From the NCBI GenBank assembly GCA_000226015.1, contig JH152799.1, positions 179,268-243,267 of the forward strand: a DNA stretch of 64,000 bases, written 5' to 3'. Below are positions 48,101 to 60,100 of the stretch, piece by piece; positions within the stretch are counted from its first letter, which is position 1; every line of letters begins with the position of its first letter. The translations under genes and the position numbers were made by a program. The notes under the pieces were generated by a model. That model ran no database searches. It worked only from the letters and a program-made list of their open reading frames with translations, and was not told the DNA's origin. Source of the stretch: Mnemiopsis leidyi. Taxonomy: Eukaryota > Ctenophora > Tentaculata > Lobata > Bolinopsidae.

Positions 48101-51100
48101 CACATAATTTATTTAAATGGTTCACCCCTTAACCTCTCCATAACATTTGTTATGAAGTGACTCAACCTCCTAACCCTTATTACGAAATCCTTCCATTAAG
48201 AACGGAAAATTTCAAATAAATCCCAATACAAAGAGACTCAGAGGGAATCAGAAGGTTGACGCAGTTAGATCCTAACTCCAAGAGGCTTTAACACCGAGAT
48301 GATAGAAGCTCCACTGCACGCAATCGATAGCAGTTTATATGTTCTTTTATCCTTACTGTTACTGGATTGCTATACCTGCCAGAGAAAGCTGAAACAGTTT
48401 TTATTGCCAAATCTGCATGTGATAAAGCCAATCATCACGTGACACATGAAAATGGGATCTCGTTAAAAGGTACTAGTGATTGACCAACTCAGTCCGGTAA
48501 CTTCTTTGACAAAAAACAAAGTCTGGGATATATCTTAAAACCAAACTCCAATACCACATATAAACAAAGGACTAATGCTTTTACTGAACTGTCACTGTAG
48601 AGCCTGAACTCGTAAAATGTCATTATATTTATGTCAGTTTTCCTAAACTTACCTTCATGACCCACCTACGCGTCCGGTTTAAACTTCTTGGCTACATTTG
48701 GTAATATTGCCAAGTGTAAGCAGGGGCCAAAGTAATAGTCCACATGCAACTTATACCCAAACGGATGTTCTGGGCACCCTCTACCAAAAGTGAAAGTCTG
48801 ACTTCGTTGTCCCCTCCTGAATTCATGAAAGGTCCATATCTCCTGACTTGATATATAAACAACGCGTTTCTTATCATATTTCCTTGCGTCTCAAGCACGA
48901 TAACACAATAATCTACAATCATTGCGAGATAATTATCACAAGTTTCTCGTTATGTGAGCAACGGGGCGGAGGGATCACATCCAGTACCTCTAACTCACAT
49001 CTGACTGCTGTCTACAATCTCAGTAAACTATGGGTTTATATATAATATATATACGCTATTAAATGTCTGCATAAATCAATTAATCTTTGTAACCGATGCA
49101 AAAGTAGGAGGAGGAAGTAGGTATTCATTGGTCAGCCAGGAAAAAATGTCAGTTAAACCACAAGCAGTGACAACTGTCCAGTTCTTCTAGTTGTTGATCT
49201 TTTGGTCTGTGTGTTTTTTTGGACGTTGGGTTAATTAAGTAGTCCCAGGCTTTCGACTGCAATTTAACGATCCACATCCCACTTAAACATGAAAGAAGGG
49301 TGGAGGAAAAATATATATGGATTAAAGACCAACCACCAAAGATCATTGAAAAAAGAGCATTGGACTCAGAAGGCTTTAAAGCCTGTCGTAAATAGATTAC
49401 CAGAGGATGAAGACAAACTGTTTGCTATTAACCCATTACAAACCCCTCATTTAAAAAGAAAAAGATTGTTGCCTACAAGATAATCCTACTACTGCCACGT
49501 TTGTAAAAACAAGCTTTAATATTTCTTTTATTTCAGTTTCACCCTCTGTACAGTAGACTAACCAAGGATCGGCAGCTCAATTGGTAGAGCACTCATCTAG
49601 ACTCTGCGAAGTTGTCGGATCATATCCGACTCAACACAGTGCTAGTCCATGAATTTTGTTAATTGTCTATGGGTAGAAATCGTGTCCGCTGAACAAATAT
49701 TTGCTCCCTACTGCACATCGATTTGAGGACATGAAAAAGGGTCCCTTCGACCCTCCCCAATTGAAACCACATCCAAGTTTAAGACTTGCTACATTTCTGA
49801 TAATTCTCTTTCTAATACCAGTTAGAATGAATACCATGTTGCTTTCTGGATTGACAATGGAGGTAACTCAAGAAGCTCCATCGTATCTAACCAATAGCAG
49901 GAGATATATGCTGTTATCCTTACACATCAGAGTGCTCTACAAAGGGCACTATGCCTTTCGGATAAAGTTGAGGCCAGTTACAGTATGCATTGCCACATCT
50001 GCATGAGACAAACTCAACCAACTCTGTCATCACGTGACTCATGCAAAGGTAATATTTGAAAGGGTTTAAATGGATGGACCAACTCAATCCAATCACCAAT
50101 TCGACTCAGCACTAAGTTTGAGGGACATCTTAGAATCATGATGCTGTTTATGCTCGTTTCTATCGCAGTAATCGAGAGTTCCTGCGGTTATCTAACCATG
50201 TACGAGCATGAAAACAAAAGAGGCCATTCCAAAACACTCTATGAAGCCGACAGTGACTTTTCCCAAATGAGGGGATGGAACGACGTTGTATCAAGTGTCA
50301 AAGCTTATGGGGAGTCATGGGAGCTGTACACGGAAATGGACTACGAGGGAGGAAGGATGGTGGTTCCAAACAGCCAAACTCTCAACGTCCACCACAACGA
50401 CATGTACTCCTCTGCAAGACCCATCTGTGTCTACTCCAAAAACCCGGACACGGCAAAACTGACAGTGTACGAGCACTGGCGCTCTCAGGGAGAAAAGAAG
50501 GATCTCCTGACCGACACTGATTATGTTGGGGATGATTGGAACGATAGGATTAGCTCTGTGTACGCAGAAAAGGGCGACTGGGAAATTTACGAGCACATGA
50601 ACTTTGAGGGAAGAAGAGAAGTAGTATGGGAGGGTCAAAGCAAGGATCTGAGAGACAACGATCATGCCTCATCAATAAGACCACTCTGCTCATCTTACAA
50701 AATGACCTGTAAGCTCACGAAAATGACAATAATCGACGACGGATCGGTAAACCCCGTTTCTGCAGGAACTGAGATTATAGGCTCCCAGGATGGTGGCTCC
50801 TGCACCGGACCGGCTACTCACACTCTCACCCTGTCTAATGCAGATTCCGTGGAGGAGAGCACAACAATAGAGATTTCTGAGACTAACGAGATCAATTGGA
50901 GTGTGTCAACATCTGTAACGGTCGAAGCTTCTGCTAAATTCCTCGGATCTGGTACAAGTATCGTAACTGAGTTGTCTGTAGGAGTCGGTGGTTCACACTC
51001 CATCACCACCACAAATTCCAAGAGCTACAGTACTGGCAACGAGAAGATGGTCGGAATGGGAATTGAGTACACAACTCCTGGAGCAGCTTTGATCTTTGGA

Positions 51101-54100
51101 GCAGTAGAACGCTTTACTATTAAAAATGCGGACGTTCCAGTAGACATGGAGATGGAGTGCCCAGACGGAACAACCAAAAATGAAAGGAGCACAGTGAAGT
51201 TGAACGCAGTGACTTACCCCTCGTCCCACTTCTGGTCTTTAAATGGCCAGTTTGACGAGAAGGCATGTGACGAAGACTGGTCTTTACCTCTCTGCGTGAA
51301 AGCAGTAAGACAGCAATTTTCTCACTCCACCTTCCAGATGGAGGATATAAAGGAAGCTTTCGATGCTTGCTTTGATGACGGAAAAGGAAATGTAGGCAAA
51401 TAAAGGTGGAGTACGCAAGAACTCTCTGAACCATGATGAGTTTTCATGATTAAACATGTTAATGAGTGTCTGTTCGTTAAATCATCTCGATTAATGAGGA
51501 TCTGCTAAATTTTGTGCTAAACTTTAGGACTCGACAGTGATTATAAATCTGTCGTCAGATTGTATAGATTTACTGTCAAGTCTCAGATAGAAAACCTCGG
51601 TAGGTTTCCCATTAATCGAGATGCTTACGTGTAATCTTAGTCCTATTTCTGTAGTAGTAGACTGTAATTAGTAATTTTCATGCATTTAAAACTTTGGGTG
51701 AATAACTGTCTTAATTCTCCATTATGAATGAATCCAAGATTAAATTTGTTACGGTCTAGAGATGAAACTCGAGACCATATTATACCGAAAAATAAAATCT
51801 AGAAAAAGAATAAATTTAATGAACCGTAGTGAGATACCAAGTGTCATGCAAATGTTTCAGTGACTATTTTGTAGGCTTTTGATCATACACTCTGTTCATA
51901 GTCACACGAAAATATGATTATCACGTCTATCAAAAACGAGCACACAATAAAATTCTAAACTTTACACAATAATTTATACGATTCAAGAGGGATAACACTT
52001 GTCTATGATCAGTGAAGATTACACGCCCTATAAACAATAATGATTAAGTATTAACAATATTGAGAGGGATAGACTTACCATTGCGTGTTGAGACTCTGCT
52101 TTTCAAATTGAAGGTATTTCAGTGTTTTTGAACATAAATTTCAGAGTATTGATATATTTCAGTGGTTTAGGTCTTAGAGATAACTTATGTCAAATCTGCA
52201 CTTTGGTTTAAAAATCATTAAACCTCCAAATTTTTGTAATTGGAAAACTTTTTATTCGGAGATTACAGTATAATGGTGGTTGTGAATTTTCTTAGAGTGC
52301 TTAATTTTGATTTAACTTAATGTTTGAGTTAAACCATCTTGAACGCATAACAGTCAGAATTCACAATCAAACAGCTGTTTTTGATATTAACACCATCATA
52401 GGTGCAAAAAAGTTTTTTTGCTTATAGGACGATTTCAGAAATTTCGGTCAGAAGCATTTTTCGGTTGGAAGCGATTTTTCTGTAGCCATCCATGTCCGAA
52501 TCATCAGTTTCTAGCTAAAAAATCACGTCAATGTGTAGACTGAAACAGCATATTTTAACCCAAACATCATTTTCTAACCGAAACATCAGTTCTGAACCGC
52601 AAAATAACATCCAATTCTAGACGAAAGCCACAGTTTCAACCGAAAAATTTAAAATCGCAACTGATATTGAATTTGAATTTCTTTTGTCAGAAAATTTTCG
52701 TATGCCACAAAACCAAGTAACTCACTCGTATACTCAACGTTGGCCTGGGTAGTGCCGGCACTCAAAATGTATGGTTATTCATTTTTTACTAAAACTTGAA
52801 TGTCATATTTGTATTGCACAATTTCAATCACTGAACAGTATAAAGGAAGAGAAGACGGGTACTTTACCGTGACAACTATAGATAACGCCACAGACAAGGC
52901 AAGCACCGACCGGCGACTGTATAAATATAACTACCACCATCTTTTTACCGCTTCTTAACCCAATTTTCATTATGAAGTGATCTTTATATTGATCACTCAT
53001 ATCACTTTCTAGTTAACCAAGTTGATTAGAAAAATGTCATTTGCATTGAAAATGTCAACAAAAACGAAAGTTGTTGACGAATGAGTAAAGCTATGGCTTA
53101 TCTATTAAATGGATTGATTTATGCTTTTGACAAAGGATTAGTTTCGTGAACAACGAAATCGATTTTTAGTTAAATTGGTCGCTGAGTTACAATTCCCCAG
53201 TAAAATATAAATGAGCAGTCTCCAAGCCTGACTTCTAGAAAGGCCCATGCTAAAATGAGCTCGATAATTCACATGTGCCTACTGAGTGCTTATAAATGGT
53301 TCCACGCCAGTTTTTTAAATCTTTATTGATATTAGGAATGAGGATCACACCTAAAACACTGAACAATTTGAAACTGACTTGAATATTTGTATACTTGCCT
53401 CAAAAGGAGAATTGTTGCGAATACAATCATTATGGCTATGGTTTGTTGTGTATGTAGCTACCCTTTCAATAATCAAATGTTACATGGACTAAAAACATTA
53501 CAAAACTTCTAACGAAACTGAATTAAAATTTAGTAAGATTTAGCAGCCCAATGAGTAGCCTTTAGTCTGAAATTGCTTATCAAAAAGTCAGTAAGCTTCG
53601 ACGATGAGCTAAATAACTGTTCTGACCTGCATATTCAATGAACTGAGCTTTTAAATATCCTTTCAAACAAAGGCTTTGTCAGGCAGAAAACTTTGGTACA
53701 AGTCCTCCTAGAGGCTATTCGCACATAAGCTGGTAGTTATGCACGTGTTTTTGGATTTATTGAAAATTTAAGTTGATTTGATGTGATAGTGCTAACTAAG
53801 AAAAGCAGTAATTAATATAACCTTCCTTGGTAAGAATATTTTTGTTCTCCCAGATTTGCATAACAGCTGCCCCCATCTTCCAGACGTTGATTTGATTAAG
53901 AACAATGAAGTGAAATAACGACCCATAATGGAACCTTCTTTTCTCATCAGCAGTTGAGAAACCTCAGTTAGATCTGCACGTGGGTTTGAACTGTTGTTAA
54001 CACGCTACGTGGAGCCGCAGTAACTAAGTTGAAATTGAGCGCTGAGAGTTGCTGGTAGTGAGTTTGTTATATGGAAAATGGGCGAACTTGGCTTAAATCA

Positions 54101-57100
54101 ATATTTACGTAACATTTTGAGTTACCAACTATCCACTAGAAATAAACAGGGTGTCTCAAAAGTGTATAATCTATTTTGTATCAAATATTTTGTCAAGTAA
54201 GTAACTTAGCAACACATATTACGTATAAGTAAAAAAAGTTATTTCAAGTTAAATTCAAACTAAGAAACGGCGCCATTAAACAGATTAAATCACTTGTTGA
54301 AACTTGTGAAACATACAACAAATTTATTTGGGTTATCATTATTGTAAAGATTTTTACCGACATTTAAGATTAAACTTGTGTTTCATTGGCAGCAGTAGTT
54401 AACTTTACTATAGGTCAATAGTTAAGCTCGCTACTGCTGCCAATATATAGAGAACGGTATTCTTGGGGAAGTGTCTCAAATTTTCGATACTTAAAAACCT
54501 CATTCCCCAAAATTTATGGGCACTACCTTAGTTCTCGGTAGTGAAATACTCCCAAATTGTCCATTGGACACAGATTGACCTCCAAAAACAAAGGTGGGAG
54601 CATTACAATTAGAGAAATGGTGTTTGAAATTTGAGACACCTCCCCACGAAAACCGTTCTCTATATGTATACTAGTAGTAAATGTATCTTGCCGCTTTGAT
54701 TGAAGTAAGATTGTAATCAGATATGTCGAGACACATAAGATAGCAAGACTGACAGGCATGTTTATGAACGCTTTACGGTTAAGTTACAGCAACGACTTGA
54801 CCTGCGATACGTAAAACTGCGATTTTTTGTCACGATGGCTGACAAAATGCTTTCATCAAAGTAGTGCTGTGAATGGTGTACTGTGTGCTGTGATCTGCAG
54901 TGGGTACATCGTGCTGTGTAGTGTGTATTGTACTGTGTCCTGTGTACTGTGACCTGTTTGCTGTATACTGTGTACTGTATACTGTATACTGTGTACTGTT
55001 TAGTTTACTGTGTAGTATGTTCTGCGTATTGTACTGTGTAGTATAACACTACACTCTGTGTACACAATGTACTGTGTAATATGTAGAGTTTTACACAGGA
55101 TGTACTTGAATGTATAGTGTAATATGTAGAGTTTTACACAGGATGTACAATGTACTGTGTAATATGTAGAGTTTTACACAGGATGTACAATGTACTGTGT
55201 AATATGTAGAGTTTTACACAGGATGTACAATGTACTGTGTAATATGTAGAGTTTTACACAGGAACGGAGTGGCTGGAAGTATCTATAAGTATAGGAGGAA
55301 TGGACGACATCTACCCTACAGCGCTTACCGTATCTTCAGATAGTGTCTGGATGATCGACTGCAAAGGAAGGGTAATTACTTTTACACCTTTTTCTACCTT
55401 TTTTGTCAACAATTTCAGATGATGTTTTGAGTCGTATTTCATGTGGTAATTATATAGAAAATAGGCTGAGACAAATCAGCTTCTTTAAAGATAGCCCATT
55501 GGTAGCAAAAAGAAGTTAATATACTTTTATTAGTTTTCCTCGATGCTTCGTAAATGTAATTTTATTTTTAGTGAATTCTTGAGATCTTTTAAGATACTTT
55601 AAGAGCTTAGGTGTGATGATGCTGGCATCATTATTGATTTTTTTAAAAATTGTTTGATTATCAATTCTACTTTTTTCTAATTGTCTAATGTTGTTCGTCT
55701 TGTCTACCCTTGTTTTCTATCTCTATTTCTATTTGTGCGTACAGCGTGTCTGCCTTATCAACTAGAAGGTTGTGTAATGTAAATGGGACCCGTGTAGTAA
55801 TTCGATACTCATGCTTGTATTGGTGCTGCGTGTCATATTTAAAGATACGTGTAGGTATGTATCAACTACCATGCGGTGTGTACCATGTTTTGAAGTGAAC
55901 ATTGTTGTAAATGTTTTGAAGTGTACATTGTTGTCAATGTTTTGAAGTGTACATTGTTGTAAATTTTTTGAAATGTACATTGTTGTAAATGTTTTGAAGT
56001 GTACATTGTTGTAAATGTTTTGAAGTGTACATTGTTGTAAATGTTTTGAAGTGGACATTGTTGTAAATGTTTTGAAGTGTACATTGTTGTAAATGTTTCA
56101 AAGTTTATTGGACTACAATTCTCTGACTTCTTTAAATAATACAGTTCACCAGTTCATAGTTACATATCACCAAAATGTGTGTAGTCGACGATAGATTATC
56201 AATCATCGAAAATCGATTCAATATGTCTTCGCTCAATTCGACCTCCAACTCTAGCTCTAAAATTGTAACTTTAACTTTACCCCTACACTCGACCTCCAAC
56301 TCTAGCTCTAAAATTGTAACTTTAACTTTACCCCTACACCTAAATGTAATTTTATTTTTAGTGAATTTTTGAGATTTTTAAGATACTTTAAGAGCTTAGG
56401 TGTGATGATGCTGGCATCATTATTGTATTTTTTTAAAAAATTGTTTGATTATCAATTCTACTTTTTTCTAATTGTCTGATGTTGTTCGTCTTGTCTACCC
56501 TTGTTTTCTATCTCTATTTGTGCGTACAGCGTGTCTGCCTTATCAACTAGCAGGTTGTGTAATGTAAATGGGACTGGTCACATAGTAATTCGATACTCAT
56601 GCTTGTATTGGTGCTGCGTGTCATATTTAAAGATACGTGTAGGTATGTATCAACTACCATGCGGTGTGTACCATGTTTTGAAGTGAACATTGTTGTTGTA
56701 AATGTTTTGAAGTGTACATTGTTGTAAATGTTTTGAAGTGTACATTGTTGTAAATGTTTTGAAGTGTACATTGTTGTAAATGTTTTGAAGTGTACATTGT
56801 TGTAAATGTTTTGAAGTGTACATTGTTGTAAATGTTTTGAAGTGTACATTGTTGTAAATGTTTTGAAGTGTACATTGTTGTAAATGTTTTGAAGTGTACA
56901 TTGTTGTAAATGTTTTGATGTGTACATTGTTGTAAATATTTTGAAGTGTACATTGTTGACTTGTTGTAAATGTTTTGAAGTTTATTGGACTACAATTCTC
57001 TGACTTCTTTGAATAATATACTTCACCAGTTCATAATTACATATCACTAAAATGTGTGTAGTAGACGATAGATTATCAATTGTCGAAAATCGATTCAATA

Positions 57101-60100
57101 TGTCTTCGCTCAATTCGAACTCCAACTCTAGCTCTAAAATTGTAACTTTAACTTTACCCCTACACTCCACCTCCAACTCTAGCTATAAATTTGTAACTTT
57201 AACTTTACCCCTACACTCGACCTCCAACTCTAGCTATAAATTTGTAACTTTAACTTTACCCCTACACTCGACCTCAAACTCTAGCTCTAAAATTGTAACT
57301 TTAACTTTACCCCTATACTGAATCTCCAACTCTTGCTCTAAAATTGTAACTTTAACTTTACCCCTATACTGAACCTCCAACTCTTGCTCTAAAATTGTAA
57401 CTTTAACTTTAACCCTACACTTGACCTTCAACTCTAGCTCTAAAATTGTTATTTCAACTTTACCCATACACCCGACCTCAAACTCTAACACTAAAACTGT
57501 AACTTTAACTTTACCCCCACACTGGACCTCCAATTCTAGCTCTAAAACTGTAACTTTAACTTTACCCCTACACTCAATCTTCAACTCAAGCTCTAAAATT
57601 GTAACTTTAACTTTACCCCTACACTCAATCTTCAACTCTAGCTCTAAAATTGTAAATTTAACTTTACCCCTACACTCAATTTTCAACTTTATCTATCCTC
57701 AACCCTACACTAACTCTTATTTCAACTCTAAAAATTCCAACTTTAACTTAACCCCCACACTTCCTCCACTTCAACTCTAACCTCCCGCAATACCAGGTGT
57801 TTTTCCACAAAGGAGCGAGTGTGTACCCCCACAACACACTTCTACTCACAGATCGACATGACACCAGCGCTACGTCTAAGTGGGTCCACATGGTCATGGA
57901 CCCGGACAATATCATCCACTTTAAGTCACTATCTTGTGGTCCTGAAAATCAGGTATTTACTACGGCTCTGTATGCCTGATATGTGATTTTTACTTGATTT
58001 AACAAGAAGAAAACATTGATCTTTAACCAGTGAGACGTTTTCCTACAACTTAAAACATCTAGAAATCTGATACACAGGTTACCAAAATTATTCTCCAGAA
58101 TATAATTCTTCAGAATACACTGATAAGTATTAAGTCATTCCAACAATACAAAAGTATCGCAATAATTACACCCAATGGTAATTGGTATAATGAAATGAAT
58201 GATGAGTAATTACTTCAAAAACTCATAATTATGACGAACAATTGTAAGATAACTACTTTGCATAGAAGGTTACTTAATGTCGAAAATTGTATTATCGCTG
58301 TTGAATTATTGAGTTTAAGCCAGCATGTTTGAACAGTTGTAGTAAAAACTTATCACATACAAATTCAAAATTGTAGATAATGGATAACTTATTATAATTG
58401 TATCGCCCATAATCTTTTGTGCCTCGCTATATCAGAAACAGATTGCTTTGTCTTGTCATTTTCCCGGGAGCGAGGGGGGAATTATATTCTATCATGATGG
58501 AAGACTGATGCACAGTAAAATTAAGCGACTTTATTAAGCTTAATTAGAATTAAGCTCAATCTCCCATCCTCATCAACAGTCTTTGTGTCGAGGTCTTGCC
58601 TTTCCAGTGGTCCCACCAAAAGTAAAATCAAATATTCTCCATCACCTTAAGCACTTGTTACAGTTTAGTCGTTAGAATTCAGCTCATACTTACATTAAAA
58701 CTTTCCCACTTCGCAGTTCTCTCCGCATTAGAATAAACTTGTCACCGCATCATTCATATAATAGTTTTATTGTACATAACAGACCTCCTCACAAAAACAA
58801 TGCAAAGGGACACAATGTACTTGAAATTGAGAAATGTCGTACAGCAAAGCATATTTCAACTTCCTCCCATAGCTGTTTCGAGGAATGGGCCGCAGCAAAT
58901 ATTGGATAGCAAAAACGCTGCAGTCCAAGTTAAATAACTTACGGTTTTGTTGCGCGCAAGGCGTTTCTTATGATAGTCTTGTGTTTGGATGTAGCATTAG
59001 CAAATATTCATGTCATTTTGTCTTACTTGTCTTGTAAATTCCGTATTACTCCCGCTTAGTAATCTACTAAATGAACTAAAGAATTAAGATTCCAAAATCA
59101 GATCAAGGTAGATTGCGTTTATAATTATAGCTGTGTCTAAGAAAATCTTACTTTTTGTCTAAGAGTGAGTTGTAGGTTGATAACCTACTGTCGCGGCCAT
59201 CACGAAGAAATTCTAGACGCGAATCGCCCGTTGAAGAGTGAGGTGAAATTGTGTCTCTACTCAATAGGGGTCTGCATTTTAGGAGCAACACATTCGGAGC
59301 TCAATATAATTGATGCTGGTCAGCAATCAGCACCATAGACACTCCAACTCTAACTAACGTTACCCACCTCCATGTACTGTATATTGTGATCAGCATGAGT
59401 TTACTCAAAGTTATGTGTATCGCTCGCTTCACTCAGAAATTACCCATCATAACCTCATCATTGAAAATTTTGGCGAACTGAACTGCAATTAATGATTAAA
59501 CAACATGTGTTTCTGAAAAACATGATCGCGGTTTAGTTATTTTTTTAACAAAAACAAATTTCAATAAAATCTCAATATATGCCCATAGATACCCCTGCCC
59601 CCCCCCCCCCCTCCAACTACGAGCCTGATACCCCATTCTGTTCAGGTATGGGGTCTCGACAACGAGAACAGAATACTAAATAGAACAGACATTTTCCCGA
59701 CACAGTTGGCGGGTAAAAGCTGGCAGCCAGTTGAAGGTACAAGAGGAGATTCTTAGTGTTATCGTTACAGTAGTTTGTATGGCTCTATTTAATTATCAGT
59801 AGTTGTTGAAAGTATTAAAACTTTTTAATACTTACTTGTATTATATCACGACATGCGACTCTTAGACAGTGTCCCATTGAACAATTGATTGTCAATCCGA
59901 TATATAAGTAATTAAATCTCATCAATCCTGACGATCCTATTAACTACAAAATATGGCCCTCCAAGTCCAAGCGACGTTCTCCCCTCAGATCCTAAGTACA
60001 AGACGGGTGAAGCAGCTGGAGAAACAGATGTGGAGGAGGAAGAACCGTCCACACTCCCGCCTTGCATGCCGTTTGGTCCTCTCAGGAGCGCCGGCTCCTT

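Larger units (their letters stand above)
47227..50137. other. TECPR1 intron 7, left part
   Basis: No exon seen. It holds two adjacent palindromes (47474-47545), a diverged copy of the aerolysin-like gene's upstream region (48290-48545), a possible tRNA-derived SINE (49567-49640), and a short open frame at 49289-49483 of unclear meaning. Confidence 0.6.
55551..57230. repeat. 790-bp tandem segmental duplication with internal arrays
   Basis: Block 1 (55551-56340) and block 2 (from 56341) share the LINE tail (AGGTGTGATGATGCTGGCAT), a unique segment (GTGCGTACAGCGTGTCTGCC...ATGCGGTGTGTACCATG), a 26-bp array, a spacer (ATTGGACTACAATTCTCTGAC), and a 51-bp array. Block 2 differs mainly by longer arrays. 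All within one TECPR1 intron. Confidence 0.92.

Noticed and set aside
49289-49483. 64-codon basic plus-strand frame upstream of the aerolysin-like gene
   Set aside because: No domain, no clear splice borders; could be a mobile-element scrap but cannot be supported.
49567-49640. Functional tRNA gene
   Set aside because: Good D-arm and T-arm, but the anticodon and acceptor stems do not fold properly; kept only as a SINE-type repeat.
54523-54759. 78-codon minus frame
   Set aside because: Overlaps the MITE and is explained by it.
55088-55261. CRISPR-like regular repeat
   Set aside because: Head-to-tail 40-bp units without unique spacers, in an animal intron; a minisatellite.
55762-56953. Minus frames with a YTSKHLQQCTLQNIYNN-type repeated peptide
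   Set aside because: Translation of the 26-bp minisatellite in three frames; not coding.
57234-57780. Long frames over the 51-bp array on both strands
   Set aside because: 17-codon periodic artefacts of the minisatellite inside a TECPR1 intron.
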